Assembly: GCF_947494125.1 (NCBI RefSeq)
Contig: NZ_CANLTU010000001.1
Span: forward strand, 1-64,000
Direction: 5' to 3'
DNA: 64,000 nucleotides
Source: an uncultured Tenacibaculum sp.
GTDB lineage: Bacteria; Bacteroidota; Bacteroidia; Flavobacteriales; Flavobacteriaceae
Shown here: positions 8,004-17,550 of the stretch, one piece after another
Position numbering within the stretch: position 1 is the first letter of the stretch
How the letters are laid out: each line of letters starts with the position of its first letter
The notes under the pieces: generated by a model
What the model saw: the letters and a program-made list of their open reading frames with translations, nothing else
What the model was told of the DNA's origin: nothing
Databases searched by the model: none
Made by a program: the position numbers and the translations under genes

Positions 8004-8297
8004 TTAAAACCAACCTCTATCGTTTGTTTGATATGTATAAATAAATTCTTCATCTGATTTTGTTAGATAAATAATTCCTTCTACCAAACCTATTACAGCT
8101 ACAACCCAAGCAGCTATACCACACGTAATAATACCTAATATAAAAGTACCTACTAACATTATTATTCCTTCTTTAGTATAACCTAATATAAATTTATGAA
8201 TTCCTAAACCTCCTAAAACAATAGCTAAAATTCCAGCTAAAACTCGTTTACTTTCTTGATTTGGAATAGTATTTCCATTTTCATCAATTACATTCAT
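8004..8297 (-). CDS. TM2 domain membrane protein
   Basis: A 97-aa protein with two hydrophobic helices (about residues 20-38 and 46-75) separated by GIHKFILGYTKEGI, the signature turn of TM2-domain proteins. The short N-terminal segment MNVIDENGNTIPNQES is predicted cytoplasmic. The function of bacterial TM2 proteins is largely unknown. It is followed 16 nt later by the helical protein at 7610-7987, probably co-transcribed. Confidence 0.85.
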   Translation of the reverse strand: MNVIDENGNTIPNQESKRVLAGILAIVLGGLGIHKFILGYTKEGIIMLVGTFILGIITCGIAAWVVAVIGLVEGIIYLTKSDEEFIYTYQTNDRGWF

Positions 8298-8329
8298 TTT
8301 TTTGGTTTTAATTGTTAATTGCTATAAAT

Positions 8330-8722
8330 TTATAAAAAAGCTTCGTCTTTTGGTTCCCATAGTTCAATTTTATTTCCATCTAAATCTACAATCCATCCAA
8401 ACTTGCCATAATCATACTCTTCTACTTTATCCAATACGGTAACTCCTTTTGTTTTAAGCTCTTCTAATAACTCAACTAAATTTTCGACACGATAATTAAA
8501 CATAAACTCCTTTTTTGAGGGTTCAAAATAATTTGTATTTTTTGTAAATGGACTCCATTGAGTTGAAGCTTTTTTTCCTTCTTTATCTTTCCACCAAAAT
8601 GTACAACCCCAATCATCCGTATTAAATCCTAAATTGTTTTTGTACCAATCTTTCGTTTCTTTTGGGTTTTCTGTTTTAAAAAAAACACCCCCTATACCTG
8701 TTACTTTACCTTTCTTTTTCAT
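8330..8722 (-). CDS. VOC-family (glyoxalase/bleomycin-resistance fold) protein
   Basis: A 130-aa single-unit vicinal oxygen chelate protein. It starts with the typical GIGGVFFKTENPKETKDWYK first strand and helix and ends with GWIVDLDGNKIELWEPK, containing the conserved metal-site Glu of the fold. It could be an enzyme or a small-molecule binding protein; the substrate cannot be read from the sequence. Its start abuts the stop of the upstream DUF1801 gene, so they form one transcription unit. Confidence 0.82.
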   Translation of the reverse strand: MKKKGKVTGIGGVFFKTENPKETKDWYKNNLGFNTDDWGCTFWWKDKEGKKASTQWSPFTKNTNYFEPSKKEFMFNYRVENLVELLEELKTKGVTVLDKVEEYDYGKFGWIVDLDGNKIELWEPKDEAFL

Positions 8723-9181
8723 TTATTTTCTTTTTACATTAGTTTCGTAAATATCAATCCATTCTTCAATTGACATTTTAGTAGTTAATTCAGCTATTAA
8801 ATCAAAAGGGATTTCTTCTATTTTTTTAAATCGAATACAGCTTTTCCCCATATCCAGTTTTCTCTTAGAATACTTAGGGTATTCAGCAACAAACCAATCT
8901 AGCAATTCTTTCTTAGCGTAAATTCCACTATGGTATAAATTAATTGAATTCTTTTGTGAAGCAATATTCATAAAAGGTAAAGGTAAATTTGTATCGCAAT
9001 GATATCCTTTTGGATATATTGAATGTGGTACATAATAACCAATCATATTATAATTCATCCCCTCTTCAAAACCTTTGGGAAGATTCTCTTTAATTGTTTT
9101 TCGTAACTTTTGCATAATTGCTTGTCGCTCTTCGGGAATTTGAGCAATATATTCTTCTGGTGAATTTGCTTTGTACTGCAT
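8723..9181 (-). CDS. DUF1801 (YdhG-like) protein
   Basis: A 152-aa cytoplasmic protein starting MQYKANSPEEYIAQIPEERQ, the usual beginning of the DUF1801 family. It has the conserved core GFEEGMNYNMIGYYVP and a C-terminal KSCIRFKKIEEIPFDLI segment. The frame stays open to 9244, but the extra 21 residues are hydrophobic and unlike the family and would overlap the DUF4199 gene, so I use the start at 9181. Fold relatives resemble frataxin-like and iron-binding folds, but the biochemical function is unknown. Confidence 0.8.
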   Translation of the reverse strand: MQYKANSPEEYIAQIPEERQAIMQKLRKTIKENLPKGFEEGMNYNMIGYYVPHSIYPKGYHCDTNLPLPFMNIASQKNSINLYHSGIYAKKELLDWFVAEYPKYSKRKLDMGKSCIRFKKIEEIPFDLIAELTTKMSIEEWIDIYETNVKRK

Positions 9182-9188
9182 ACTAGTT

Positions 9189-9650
9189 TTATTTACGTTG
9201 TAAAAATAATCCTGATAATAAAGATATAATAAATCCAATAACACTAACTAAAACTACCATAAATAAAGCAGCTGTAGTACTAGTCATTTCAATTATTTCA
9301 TCTTCTCTACCTTTTTCTATTAACATTTGCTCATAGTTTTTAAAAAAGTCAGGATCTATAAATTCCGTATAAATAAAATCTGCTATTCCAATACCAACTC
9401 CAACCATTAATGAAATAAGTGTACCTATAATTATAGCTTTACCTAATGATATTATTCCTTCATTTATATTATCTCTATAATGTTTGATTCCGAAATAAAT
9501 AAACGATAATGAAATGAATATTGAAATATACCCTAATATCTCATTTGTAGAATAATCTAAGTTTTTTATTCCTAAAACAAGATGTAATATAAAAATTATA
9601 AAACCTGTAAAAAAACCATAAACACCATACCTTGTTATTGTGTTTTTCAT
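9189..9650 (-). CDS. DUF4199 membrane protein
   Basis: A 153-aa protein with four hydrophobic helices (about residues 8-27, 37-56, 68-93 and 124-149), matching the four-helix layout of DUF4199, a family largely confined to Bacteroidota. It starts 87 nt after the end of a membrane-anchored LuxR-type regulator on the same strand. DUF4199 genes commonly sit near regulators in this phylum, so a signalling or sensing partnership is possible. This is inference; no function is established. Confidence 0.78.
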   Translation of the reverse strand: MKNTITRYGVYGFFTGFIIFILHLVLGIKNLDYSTNEILGYISIFISLSFIYFGIKHYRDNINEGIISLGKAIIIGTLISLMVGVGIGIADFIYTEFIDPDFFKNYEQMLIEKGREDEIIEMTSTTAALFMVVLVSVIGFIISLLSGLFLQRK

Positions 9651-9737
9651 TTGAGAATAATTTTAAAAATTAATGTAAGTTAAAACTAAAAAAAGTATCC
9701 TAAAAAGAAGTCATACTAAAGTACCAAAAGTATATTT

Positions 9738-10148
9738 CTATAAAATTTGTAGAGATTTTGCTATTTGAACAGCTTGTGTTCTTCGTTTAGAATCTAATTT
9801 CATTAGAATATTTGATACATGAGTTTTTATAGTGCTTTCAGATAAAAACAAAGATTCTGCTATTTCCTTATTCGATAAACCTTCAGCTATTTTTTGAAGA
9901 ACTTCATACTCTCTTTTAGTTATATTAAGTTCTGCTATTTTTTTATAATTTATTTCTACTGATAAAACTTTTGGTTTACTTAAACTTTTTTTATTGATGT
10001 ATATTCCTATAAAAAAGAAAATTACAGCAATAATTCCAATAACAATTTCTATTCTTAAATCATTAAAAACTAAAGCATATTTACTAATTTTAAAAAGAAA
10101 AAATAATGCTAAAATAAGTGCACTAAAAATGAAAATTGTTTTTCTCAT
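9738..10148 (-). CDS. Membrane-anchored LuxR-type HTH regulator
   Basis: A 136-aa protein. Two N-terminal transmembrane helices (about residues 4-22 and 33-52) are followed by a short linker and a LuxR/NarL DNA-binding domain (about 70-136). That domain has the motif [20 protein letters not shown] in near form and [16 protein letters not shown] as the recognition helix. No receiver or ligand-binding domain is present, so any signal must reach it through the membrane segment or a partner. The neighbouring DUF4199 membrane protein is the obvious candidate. The start at 10148 lies 9 nt after the dehydrogenase stop, so it may be co-transcribed with 10158-11114. Confidence 0.83.
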   Translation of the reverse strand: MRKTIFIFSALILALFFLFKISKYALVFNDLRIEIVIGIIAVIFFFIGIYINKKSLSKPKVLSVEINYKKIAELNITKREYEVLQKIAEGLSNKEIAESLFLSESTIKTHVSNILMKLDSKRRTQAVQIAKSLQIL

Positions 10149-10157
10149 TTTGAAAAA

Positions 10158-11114
10158 TTAACAAAATTTTGCTTTAATTTTATCTACTATAGTTTGAGCC
10201 AATTTCTCTTTACTTTCAATTGTCCATCCTGCTACATGTGGTGAAAGAATTACATTTTTTGCATTAATTAAATATTTAAAAGCTTCTGGCATTTCTATAT
10301 CATTTGATACACCTTTTTTTTGAAACAAATTTTCAAACGATTTTTTTTCATACTCTAAAACATCTAATCCTGCTCCTAAAACTTTTCCTTTTTTTAAAGC
10401 TTCAACTAAATCTGAAGTAATTACTGATTTTCCTCTCGCTGTATTAAGCATCCAAAAAGGCTTAGAAAAGCCATTAATAAATTCTGAACTTATCATATTC
10501 ATCGTTAATTCAGTTTGTGGTGTATGCAAACTTAAAACATCTGCTTTTTCTTGTAATTCTTTTAAAGGTACTTGCTTACAGTTTTCATCTCCAACATTTG
10601 GTTGTATGTCATAACAAATAACTTCTACATCAAATCCTCGTAACTTTTTAGCAAAAGCCTTTCCCATGTTACCATAACCTATTAAACCAATGGTTTTACC
10701 ATCTAACTCAACTCCTCGGTTATCTTCACGTAACCACTTTCCACTTCTAACTTCGGCACCTGCTTTATTAAGTTTATTAAATAAGGATAGTAACATACCC
10801 AATGTATGCTCTCCTACAGCATTCCTATTCCCTTCTGGTGCAGAAATTAAATAAACACCTTTTTTTGTAGCATAATCACAATCTATATTTTCTAAACCCG
10901 CACCTACTCTACCTATAAATTTCAGGTTTACTGCTTTATCTAAAAATTGTTGATCAATTGTAAATCTACTACGAATAATTACTCCATCATACTGATGAAT
11001 TTTTGCCTCGATTTCTGTTTTTGTTGAAGTATAATCTTCTTCATTAGTAAATCCTAAATCTTTTAATCGATTTAGAAGTAATGAATGATTTGAATCTAAG
11101 TGAAGTATTTTCAT
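10158..11114 (-). CDS. D-2-hydroxyacid dehydrogenase (phosphoglycerate dehydrogenase-like)
   Basis: A 318-aa NAD-dependent dehydrogenase. It shows the Rossmann signature GLIGYGNMGKAF, the catalytic Arg in NTARGK, the Glu in GLDVLEYEKK and the His in SPHVAGWT. The size and the absence of an ACT domain fit the short form of 3-phosphoglycerate dehydrogenase (SerA-like) common in Bacteroidota, but other 2-hydroxyacids are possible. No serB or serC lies nearby to settle the substrate. It lies downstream of panB on the same strand, separated by a terminator. Confidence 0.85.
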   Translation of the reverse strand: MKILHLDSNHSLLLNRLKDLGFTNEEDYTSTKTEIEAKIHQYDGVIIRSRFTIDQQFLDKAVNLKFIGRVGAGLENIDCDYATKKGVYLISAPEGNRNAVGEHTLGMLLSLFNKLNKAGAEVRSGKWLREDNRGVELDGKTIGLIGYGNMGKAFAKKLRGFDVEVICYDIQPNVGDENCKQVPLKELQEKADVLSLHTPQTELTMNMISSEFINGFSKPFWMLNTARGKSVITSDLVEALKKGKVLGAGLDVLEYEKKSFENLFQKKGVSNDIEMPEAFKYLINAKNVILSPHVAGWTIESKEKLAQTIVDKIKAKFC

Positions 11115-11120
11115 TTTGAA

Positions 11121-11150
11121 TATAAAAAAACCTTCTTATTTAGAAGGTTT
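11121..11150 (-). terminator. Terminator after panB
   Basis: A 9-bp stem (AAACCTTCT with AGAAGGTTT on the plus strand) around a TATTT loop. Read on the minus strand it is followed by a T run. It lies 8 nt beyond the panB stop. Confidence 0.8.
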
Positions 11151-11157
11151 ATAATAA

Positions 11158-11976
11158 TTAATATTGTTCTTTTTCGCTAGGAAAATCTTGCGATTTAACA
11201 TCTGCTATATAATTTTGAAAAGCATCTGTCATTTCAGCGTATAAATCTAGATATCTACGTAAAAAACGAGGGTTAAATTCATGTGTCATCCCAAGCATAT
11301 CGTGCGTTACTAAAACTTGACCATCAACTCCTCCTCCTGCTCCTATTCCAATAACAGGTATTGTTAAACTTTTAGCTACTCTTTCTGCTAAAACTGCTGG
11401 AACCTTTTCTAAAACTAGTGCAAAACAACCTAATTCTTCTAATAATTTTGCATCTTCTAATAATTTCTCAGCCTCTTCTTCTTCTTTAGCTCTTACAGTA
11501 TAAGTTCCAAATTTATAAATAGATTGTGGAGTTAATCCTAAATGTCCCATAACAGGAATTCCTGCTGTTAATATTCTTGATATTGACTCAGCTATTTCAC
11601 TTCCTCCTTCAAGTTTTACTGCATGTCCTCCTGACTCCTTCATTACTTTAATAGCTGACTCTAAAGCACTTTTAGAATTACCTTGATAAGTTCCAAAAGG
11701 TAAGTCAACAACTACTAAACAACGTTCAACAGCTCTTATTACAGAACTTGCATGATAAATCATTTGGTCTAATGTAATAGGTAAAGTAGTTTCGTGACCT
11801 GCCATTACATTCGATGCTGAATCTCCTACTAAAATGACGTCAATTCCTGCTCCATCAACAATCTTTGCCATGGTATAATCATATGCAGTTAGCATAGAGA
11901 TTTTTTCTCCATTAGCTTTCATTTCTACTAATGATTTTGTGGTAATCCTTTTATATTGTTTTTTAGCTACTGACAT
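11158..11976 (-). CDS. panB: 3-methyl-2-oxobutanoate hydroxymethyltransferase (PanB)
   Basis: First committed enzyme of pantothenate (coenzyme A) synthesis: it transfers a hydroxymethyl group from methylenetetrahydrofolate to alpha-ketoisovalerate. The 272-aa TIM barrel has the metal-site motif [17 protein letters not shown], the KLEGG strand and [17 protein letters not shown] near the end, all family hallmarks. The length is normal. No panC or panD lies in the window. The gene is divergent from the exported protein at 12145. Confidence 0.96.
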   Translation of the reverse strand: MSVAKKQYKRITTKSLVEMKANGEKISMLTAYDYTMAKIVDGAGIDVILVGDSASNVMAGHETTLPITLDQMIYHASSVIRAVERCLVVVDLPFGTYQGNSKSALESAIKVMKESGGHAVKLEGGSEIAESISRILTAGIPVMGHLGLTPQSIYKFGTYTVRAKEEEEAEKLLEDAKLLEELGCFALVLEKVPAVLAERVAKSLTIPVIGIGAGGGVDGQVLVTHDMLGMTHEFNPRFLRRYLDLYAEMTDAFQNYIADVKSQDFPSEKEQY

Positions 11977-12144
11977 TATTTTTAATTTTCTAGTTTGTAA
12001 AAATACACAATTATTCTGTTGATTAATTACTTAAATAAAGTTCAATCTCTACTTTTTAATCTTCCTAAAAGTCGTTAATCTTCTGTTAATTATCTTTTCT
12101 TCATTTACTTTTTTTATAGTTTTACTATTCATAACCAAACTAAT

Positions 12145-12618
12145 ATGCATAAAATAACCACTATTCTAATAGTTTTTATTCTCACGAGTATTTCTCATGC
12201 TCAAAACAAAAAAGAACATCCAATTATTAAGAAAACTATTACTACTTTTTTTGAAGGACTTCATAAAGGAGATAGTGCTATTGTTAGTGCAACTTTACAC
12301 CCTTCTGTTAAAATACAAACAACTTTTACCAATAAAGAAGGTAAAAGAAAATTACTAACAGAAAGTAAAGAAAATCTTTTAACTAAGATTGCTGGTAAAA
12401 AACCTGAACATACATATTTTGAGAAACTTTTGTCTTATAACATTGAGGTTGATGGCAATTTAGCTTCTGTTTGGACACCTTATGAATTTTATTTTAATGA
12501 TAAGTTTAGTCATTGTGGTGCCAACTCCTTTCAACTATTTAATAATAATGGAAAGTGGGAAATTATTTATTTAGTAGACATGAGGCGTAGAAATAATTGT
12601 AAAACGATAAAAAAATAA
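12145..12618 (+). CDS. Exported NTF2/SnoaL-like protein
   Basis: A 157-aa protein with a Sec signal peptide (about residues 1-19, ILIVFILTSISHA-Q). The mature part looks like the cone-shaped NTF2-like fold: helix IKKTITTFFEGLHKGDSAIV, then strands ending NGKWEIIYLVDMRR, a typical DUF4440/SnoaL layout. The role is unknown; such domains bind small ligands or act as simple enzymes. It starts a run with the gene at 12623 (4-nt gap), probably one transcript. Confidence 0.7.
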   Translation: MHKITTILIVFILTSISHAQNKKEHPIIKKTITTFFEGLHKGDSAIVSATLHPSVKIQTTFTNKEGKRKLLTESKENLLTKIAGKKPEHTYFEKLLSYNIEVDGNLASVWTPYEFYFNDKFSHCGANSFQLFNNNGKWEIIYLVDMRRRNNCKTIKK

Positions 12619-12622
12619 CTCT

Positions 12623-13540
12623 ATGAAAAAATATTTTCTGTTTTTTATATTAATAGCTAATATAAGTTTTGCTCAAAACCCAAAAATGTTTTTGCCTGAA
12701 TTGTTTAAAGGACTACCTAATGTAAGAGACTTTTCAATGAATCAAGAAGGTGATGAGTTTTACTTTACTATAGAAAGTTTTGCAAAAAAGTATTCATTTA
12801 TAGCTTTTTCAAAAAAAATAAATGGTGTTTGGACTACTCCAAAAGCAGTAAAGTTTTCTGGGCAGTATAAAGATTTAGAACCTTTTTTATCTCCAGATGG
12901 TTTAAAACTATTCTTTGCTTCAAACAGAAAAAACAACACCTCTTCCGAGATAAAAAAAGACATGGATATATGGTATGTTACAAGAAACAAAACATCTGAT
13001 AGTTGGTCTGAACCTAAAAACGTTGGTCTTATTATAAACACTTCTAAGGATGAGTTTTATCCTTCTGTTACTAATAAAGGTGATTTATATTTTACCGCAG
13101 AATATGAAAACTCAAAAGGAAAAGAAGATATATATGTTAGCAGATTTATTAATAACACATATACCAAACCTATTTCTTTAAGTAATAATGTTAATTCAGA
13201 AAAATATGAGTTTAATGCTTTTGTTTCTCCTGATGAAAACTTTATCATATTTACATCTTATGGTAGAAAAGATGGTTTAGGACGTGGCGATTTATACATA
13301 AGCAAGAAAGACAAAAATAACAACTGGTTACCTGCTGAACATTTAAAAAATGGTATTAATTCTAAAAAATTAGATTACTGTCCATTTGTTGACATAAAAC
13401 ATAAGAAACTTTATTTTACCACAAATAAAAACACAATACCTAAAAGTTTTAAAAACAGAAAAGATTTAACAGAAATCATAGAATTTATAAATAGCAACCC
13501 TAATGGATTAAGTAGAATTTATCAGACATCTTTTAAATAA
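12623..13540 (+). CDS. Exported PD40/TolB-type beta-propeller protein
   Basis: A 305-aa protein with an N-terminal signal peptide (to about residue 17, ANISFAQ). Several WD40-like PD40 repeats follow, recognised by segments such as LEPFLSPDGLKLFFASNR and FNAFVSPDENFIIFTSYG, each ending in a D-I/L-Y/W strand. Such propellers usually mediate protein or glycan contacts in the periplasm or at the surface; here no enzymatic domain is attached. It ends 22 nt before the ECF sigma gene, which could read as a functional link or simple proximity. Confidence 0.75.
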   Translation: MKKYFLFFILIANISFAQNPKMFLPELFKGLPNVRDFSMNQEGDEFYFTIESFAKKYSFIAFSKKINGVWTTPKAVKFSGQYKDLEPFLSPDGLKLFFASNRKNNTSSEIKKDMDIWYVTRNKTSDSWSEPKNVGLIINTSKDEFYPSVTNKGDLYFTAEYENSKGKEDIYVSRFINNTYTKPISLSNNVNSEKYEFNAFVSPDENFIIFTSYGRKDGLGRGDLYISKKDKNNNWLPAEHLKNGINSKKLDYCPFVDIKHKKLYFTTNKNTIPKSFKNRKDLTEIIEFINSNPNGLSRIYQTSFK

Positions 13541-13549
13541 AAAATAGCT

Positions 13550-13557
13550 TATATTTG
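13550..13557 (+). promoter_or_regulatory. -7 box (TATATTTG) overlapping the sigma-gene start region
   Basis: A perfect TAnnTTTG match ending 5 nt before the ATG at 13563. Transcription from it would begin at about the start codon, implying a leaderless mRNA, unless the gene is mainly read from the upstream transcript. Confidence 0.4.
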
Positions 13558-13562
13558 ACGCG

Positions 13563-14135
13563 ATGAACCGAACTGATAAATCCAACACTTTATCTCCAAA
13601 CAAATGGGTAGATGACTATGCAGATTATTTATTTAATTATGCTATAGCTCGTGTAAATGATTCTAATATTGCTAAAGATTTAGTCCAAGAAACTTTTTTT
13701 GCTGGACTTAAATCTGCTAAAAACTTTGAAGGAAAATCAACCGAAAGAACGTGGTTAGTTTCTATTCTAAAGAGAAAAATAATTGATTATTATCGAAAGA
13801 TTAATTCTAAAAAAGGTCAAGCTGAAGTAAGAATGAATTTTTATGATAATGGTGAAAATGAAGGTAATTGGATTGAAGAACGAGTACCCCAATCGTGGAA
13901 TAATGAAGCTGAAAAGAGTATTGAGAATAAAGAATTGAAATCTCAAATAGATGAATGTATAGGTCATCTTCCTAAAAAATATGCTATGGTTTTTAGAATG
14001 AAAACTATTCAAGAGTTTGAGACTGAAGAAATTTGTAAGGAATTAGACATCACTCCGTCGAACCTATGGGTTATCATCCATAGAGCGAGAACTCAGCTGA
14101 GAAATTGTATGGAAAAGAACTGGTTTAATAAGTAA
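13563..14135 (+). CDS. ECF-type RNA polymerase sigma factor
   Basis: A 190-aa sigma-70 family protein. Region 2 contains AKDLVQETFFAGLKS and the -10-recognition helix STERTWLVSILKRKIIDYYRK. Region 4 ends with the HTH ETEEICKELDITPSNLWVIIHRARTQL in near form. A charged linker joins the two regions. The protein starts close behind the PD40 gene and is followed after 6 nt by a mini zinc-finger gene, the usual place for an anti-sigma factor. The regulon cannot be read from the sequence. Confidence 0.9.
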   Translation: MNRTDKSNTLSPNKWVDDYADYLFNYAIARVNDSNIAKDLVQETFFAGLKSAKNFEGKSTERTWLVSILKRKIIDYYRKINSKKGQAEVRMNFYDNGENEGNWIEERVPQSWNNEAEKSIENKELKSQIDECIGHLPKKYAMVFRMKTIQEFETEEICKELDITPSNLWVIIHRARTQLRNCMEKNWFNK

Positions 14136-14141
14136 GAAACA

Positions 14142-14402
14142 ATGTTTAAAAATTTTAAAATAACATGCGATGAAGCTACTGCTATTTGTGATAAAGCACA
14201 ATATGGTGAAGCTTCATTTTACGAAAAATTACAACTTAATTGGCATATATTAATTTGCAAAATTTGTGCTTTGTATTCTAAACAGAATAAAAAGATGTCA
14301 CATATTTTTAAAATGAAAGCTAGTGATTGTAAGAACGAAACAAAGTGTTTATCAAACAAAGATAAAGATGCTTTAAAAGAACAATTAAGTCAATTTAATT
14401 AA
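14142..14402 (+). CDS. Mini zinc-binding anti-sigma-like protein
   Basis: An 86-aa soluble protein that begins ITCDEATAICDKAQYGEA and contains His-x3-Cys-x2-Cys (WHILICKICALYS, about residues 30-42), the ZAS zinc-site pattern of anti-sigma factors. No transmembrane helix or sensor domain is present, unlike classical membrane anti-sigmas. It lies 6 nt downstream of the ECF sigma gene. A direct sigma-binding role is a fair inference from the motif and position, but unproven. Confidence 0.75.
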   Translation: MFKNFKITCDEATAICDKAQYGEASFYEKLQLNWHILICKICALYSKQNKKMSHIFKMKASDCKNETKCLSNKDKDALKEQLSQFN

Positions 14403-14448
14403 CAAGTTTGGTCTGTTTAAGATCAATTTTTGATTTTTTGTTAGATTG

Positions 14449-14484
14449 AAACGGAATTTATTTAATAATAGATTCCGTTTTTTT
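14449..14484 (+). terminator. Terminator of the sigma/anti-sigma unit
   Basis: A 9-bp stem (AAACGGAAT with ATTCCGTTT) with a 14-nt loop, followed by T residues. A weaker hairpin with a T run lies just upstream (14421-14438). Confidence 0.7.
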
Positions 14485-14485
14485 A

Positions 14486-14493
14486 TACCTTTG
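14486..14493 (+). promoter_or_regulatory. -7 box (TACCTTTG) of the O-methyltransferase gene
   Basis: A perfect TAnnTTTG match 16 nt upstream of the ATG at 14510, overlapping the end of the preceding terminator's T tract. No clear -33 TTTG at the expected distance. Confidence 0.55.
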
Positions 14494-14509
14494 ATTTAAA
14501 AATATATTC

Positions 14510-15151
14510 ATGCATTTTCTTCCTGAAAAAATCGATGATTACGCAGTTAGTCATTCACAAAAAGAACCTAAAATACTTCAAGAATTAACAAAAGAAACTT
14601 GGCAAAAAATATTAAATCCAAGAATGTTAAGTGGTGCTTTTCAAGGTAGAGTACTATCTATGATATCTAAATTGATTCAACCGCAATCAATTTTAGAAAT
14701 TGGGACCTATACAGGTTATTCTGCATTATGTTTAGCTGAAGGCTTGAAGAAAGATGGTATACTTTATACCCTTGATAAAAATGAAGAGTTAGAAGAACTT
14801 CAATATAAATACTTTCAAAAATCAGAATACGCTAATCAAATTAAACAAATTATAGGAAATGCTATAGATATTATTCCTTCTATAGATAATAAGTTCGATT
14901 TAGTATTTATTGATGCTGATAAATCTAATTACTTAAATTATTTTGATTTAATTATTAATAAAATGAATCCAGGTGGGGTTATCTTATCTGATAATGTACT
15001 ATGGAGTGGAAAGGTAGTAGAGGCTCTAAATCCTAAAGATATTGACACTAAAATCCTTTTAGAATATAACAGGAAACTGAATGAAGATAATCGCTTAGAA
15101 ACTGTTTTATTACCCATAAGAGATGGGTTGACTATCAGTAGAGTAAAATAA
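14510..15151 (+). CDS. SAM-dependent O-methyltransferase (class I, CCoAOMT-like)
   Basis: A 213-aa methyltransferase of the caffeoyl-CoA/catechol O-methyltransferase family. The SAM motif I is ILEIGTYTGYSALCLAEGL (about residues 63-81). DLVFIDADKSNYLNYFD supplies the metal- and SAM-binding Asp residues, and GGVILSDNVLWSG follows as usual. The substrate is not known for bacterial members, which typically methylate catechol-like hydroxyls. It is a single-gene unit with its own -7 box, converging on tatA. Confidence 0.88.
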   Translation: MHFLPEKIDDYAVSHSQKEPKILQELTKETWQKILNPRMLSGAFQGRVLSMISKLIQPQSILEIGTYTGYSALCLAEGLKKDGILYTLDKNEELEELQYKYFQKSEYANQIKQIIGNAIDIIPSIDNKFDLVFIDADKSNYLNYFDLIINKMNPGGVILSDNVLWSGKVVEALNPKDIDTKILLEYNRKLNEDNRLETVLLPIRDGLTISRVK

Positions 15152-15156
15152 AATTA

Positions 15157-15435
15157 CTATTTTCTTTTTATTGGCCCAGTAAAGTCATCAATATTATCTT
15201 TAACTTCATTAACTTCTTTATTAATGTCTCTTACAAAGTCGGTATCTATACCTTGATTTTTAGCACTATCGTTTATTTCTTTTTTAATATCATTAGTTGC
15301 ATCCTTAATTTGTCGCATTCCTTTACCTAAGCCTCTTGCTATTTCTGGAATTTTGTCTGCTCCAAATAGCATAACAACTATTAGTAAGATTATAAAAATC
15401 TCTGGTCCTCCAATAAATAAAAATGTTCCATTCAT
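15157..15435 (-). CDS. tatA: Sec-independent translocase TatA/TatE
   Basis: A 92-aa protein with a short periplasmic N-terminus, one transmembrane helix (about residues 10-24) and then the amphipathic hinge LFGADKIPEIARGLGKGMRQ that defines TatA. A polar tail follows. TatA forms the pore-associated oligomer of the twin-arginine export system in the inner membrane. No tatC is nearby. Confidence 0.92.
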   Translation of the reverse strand: MNGTFLFIGGPEIFIILLIVVMLFGADKIPEIARGLGKGMRQIKDATNDIKKEINDSAKNQGIDTDFVRDINKEVNEVKDNIDDFTGPIKRK

Positions 15436-15480
15436 AGGTACAAAGATAATTAAAATAGGTAGTTAAATTCTTTATATAAT

Positions 15481-15510
15481 AAAAAAAGCCAAACGTTATG
15501 TTTGGCTTTT
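15481..15510 (-). terminator. Terminator after atpC
   Basis: An 11-bp stem (AAAAGCCAAAC with GTTTGGCTTTT) around a GTTAT loop; on the minus strand a T run follows. It lies 19 nt beyond the atpC stop. Confidence 0.85.
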
Positions 15511-15528
15511 CAATATAATTTAAATCAA

Positions 15529-15822
15529 TTAGTCTGCAAGAATAATTGCTTTATTATCTTTCATTTCTAAAGTACCAGATTTAATTGCTAAAGTTAAAAC
15601 CTTATCATCTTCTGGTAAACTTACAATACTTCCATGTAAATCATCAAAAACTAAATGATCTTGAGTATGAACATGAACTTTTACTGTTCCTTTGTTTAAA
15701 ATAGATACAACTGGTGCGTGATTATTTAAAATCTGAAATTCACCATTAATACCTGGTACAGTAACAGAATCTACTTTTGATGAAAACAAAATCGCTTCTG
15801 GTGTTACAATTTCTAAATACAT
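15529..15822 (-). CDS. atpC: ATP synthase epsilon subunit, short form
   Basis: A 97-aa subunit of the F1 central stalk. It consists only of the N-terminal beta sandwich (MYLEIVTPEAILFSSKVDSV to about residue 90, with GEFQILNNHAP). The C-terminal helical hairpin, present in the roughly 135-aa E. coli epsilon and known to inhibit ATP hydrolysis, is absent. Short epsilon subunits are usual in Bacteroidota. It is 39 nt downstream of atpD and presumably co-transcribed with it, away from the rest of the atp genes. Confidence 0.92.
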   Translation of the reverse strand: MYLEIVTPEAILFSSKVDSVTVPGINGEFQILNNHAPVVSILNKGTVKVHVHTQDHLVFDDLHGSIVSLPEDDKVLTLAIKSGTLEMKDNKAIILAD

Positions 15823-15861
15823 AATTTCAATAGAATTAATTATTGTTAATTGTTATTTGAA

Positions 15862-17385
<1,524 letters not shown>

Positions 17386-17435
17386 TTAAAGTTATTTAAT
17401 TTGCTATGTGAGCTTTAGCTCCTTTTTTCAAGGTG

Positions 17436-17443
17436 CAAAGGTA
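17436..17443 (-). promoter_or_regulatory. -7 box (TACCTTTG) of atpD-atpC
   Basis: A perfect TAnnTTTG on the minus strand, 62 nt upstream of the atpD start. No convincing -33 TTTG at 17-21 nt. The leader would be about 55 nt. Confidence 0.5.
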
Positions 17444-17500
17444 ATTTTTTTAAAGGAATTTAAAAAACGTTTTGCGCTATTTTTCATAAAAATATTATAT

Positions 17501-17529
17501 AAAAAAAGCCTCGCAAACGCGAGGCTTTT
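17501..17529 (-). terminator. Terminator after the OmpA-family gene
   Basis: A GC-rich 8-bp stem (AGCCTCGC with GCGAGGCT) around an AAAC loop; the minus-strand reading is followed by a T run. It lies 22 nt beyond the stop at 17551. Confidence 0.9.
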
Positions 17530-17550
17530 AATATGTATGTTTTTGATAAA

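Noticed and set aside
7698..8057. Open frame on the plus strand across the helical-protein gene
   Set aside because: It is the complement of a Glu/Lys-rich coding region, which yields a Ser/Phe-rich pseudo-protein with no domain or promoter.
9182..9244. 21-residue extension of the DUF1801 frame
   Set aside because: It overlaps the upstream DUF4199 gene and does not resemble the family; the start at 9181 fits better.
12075..12091. TTAATC and TTAATT 11 bp apart upstream of 12145
   Set aside because: It has the spacing of the PHO-like arrays, but only two hexamers, neither TTAAC, and no phosphate context. Chance is likely in such AT-rich DNA; it also shows how cautious one must be about the other arrays.
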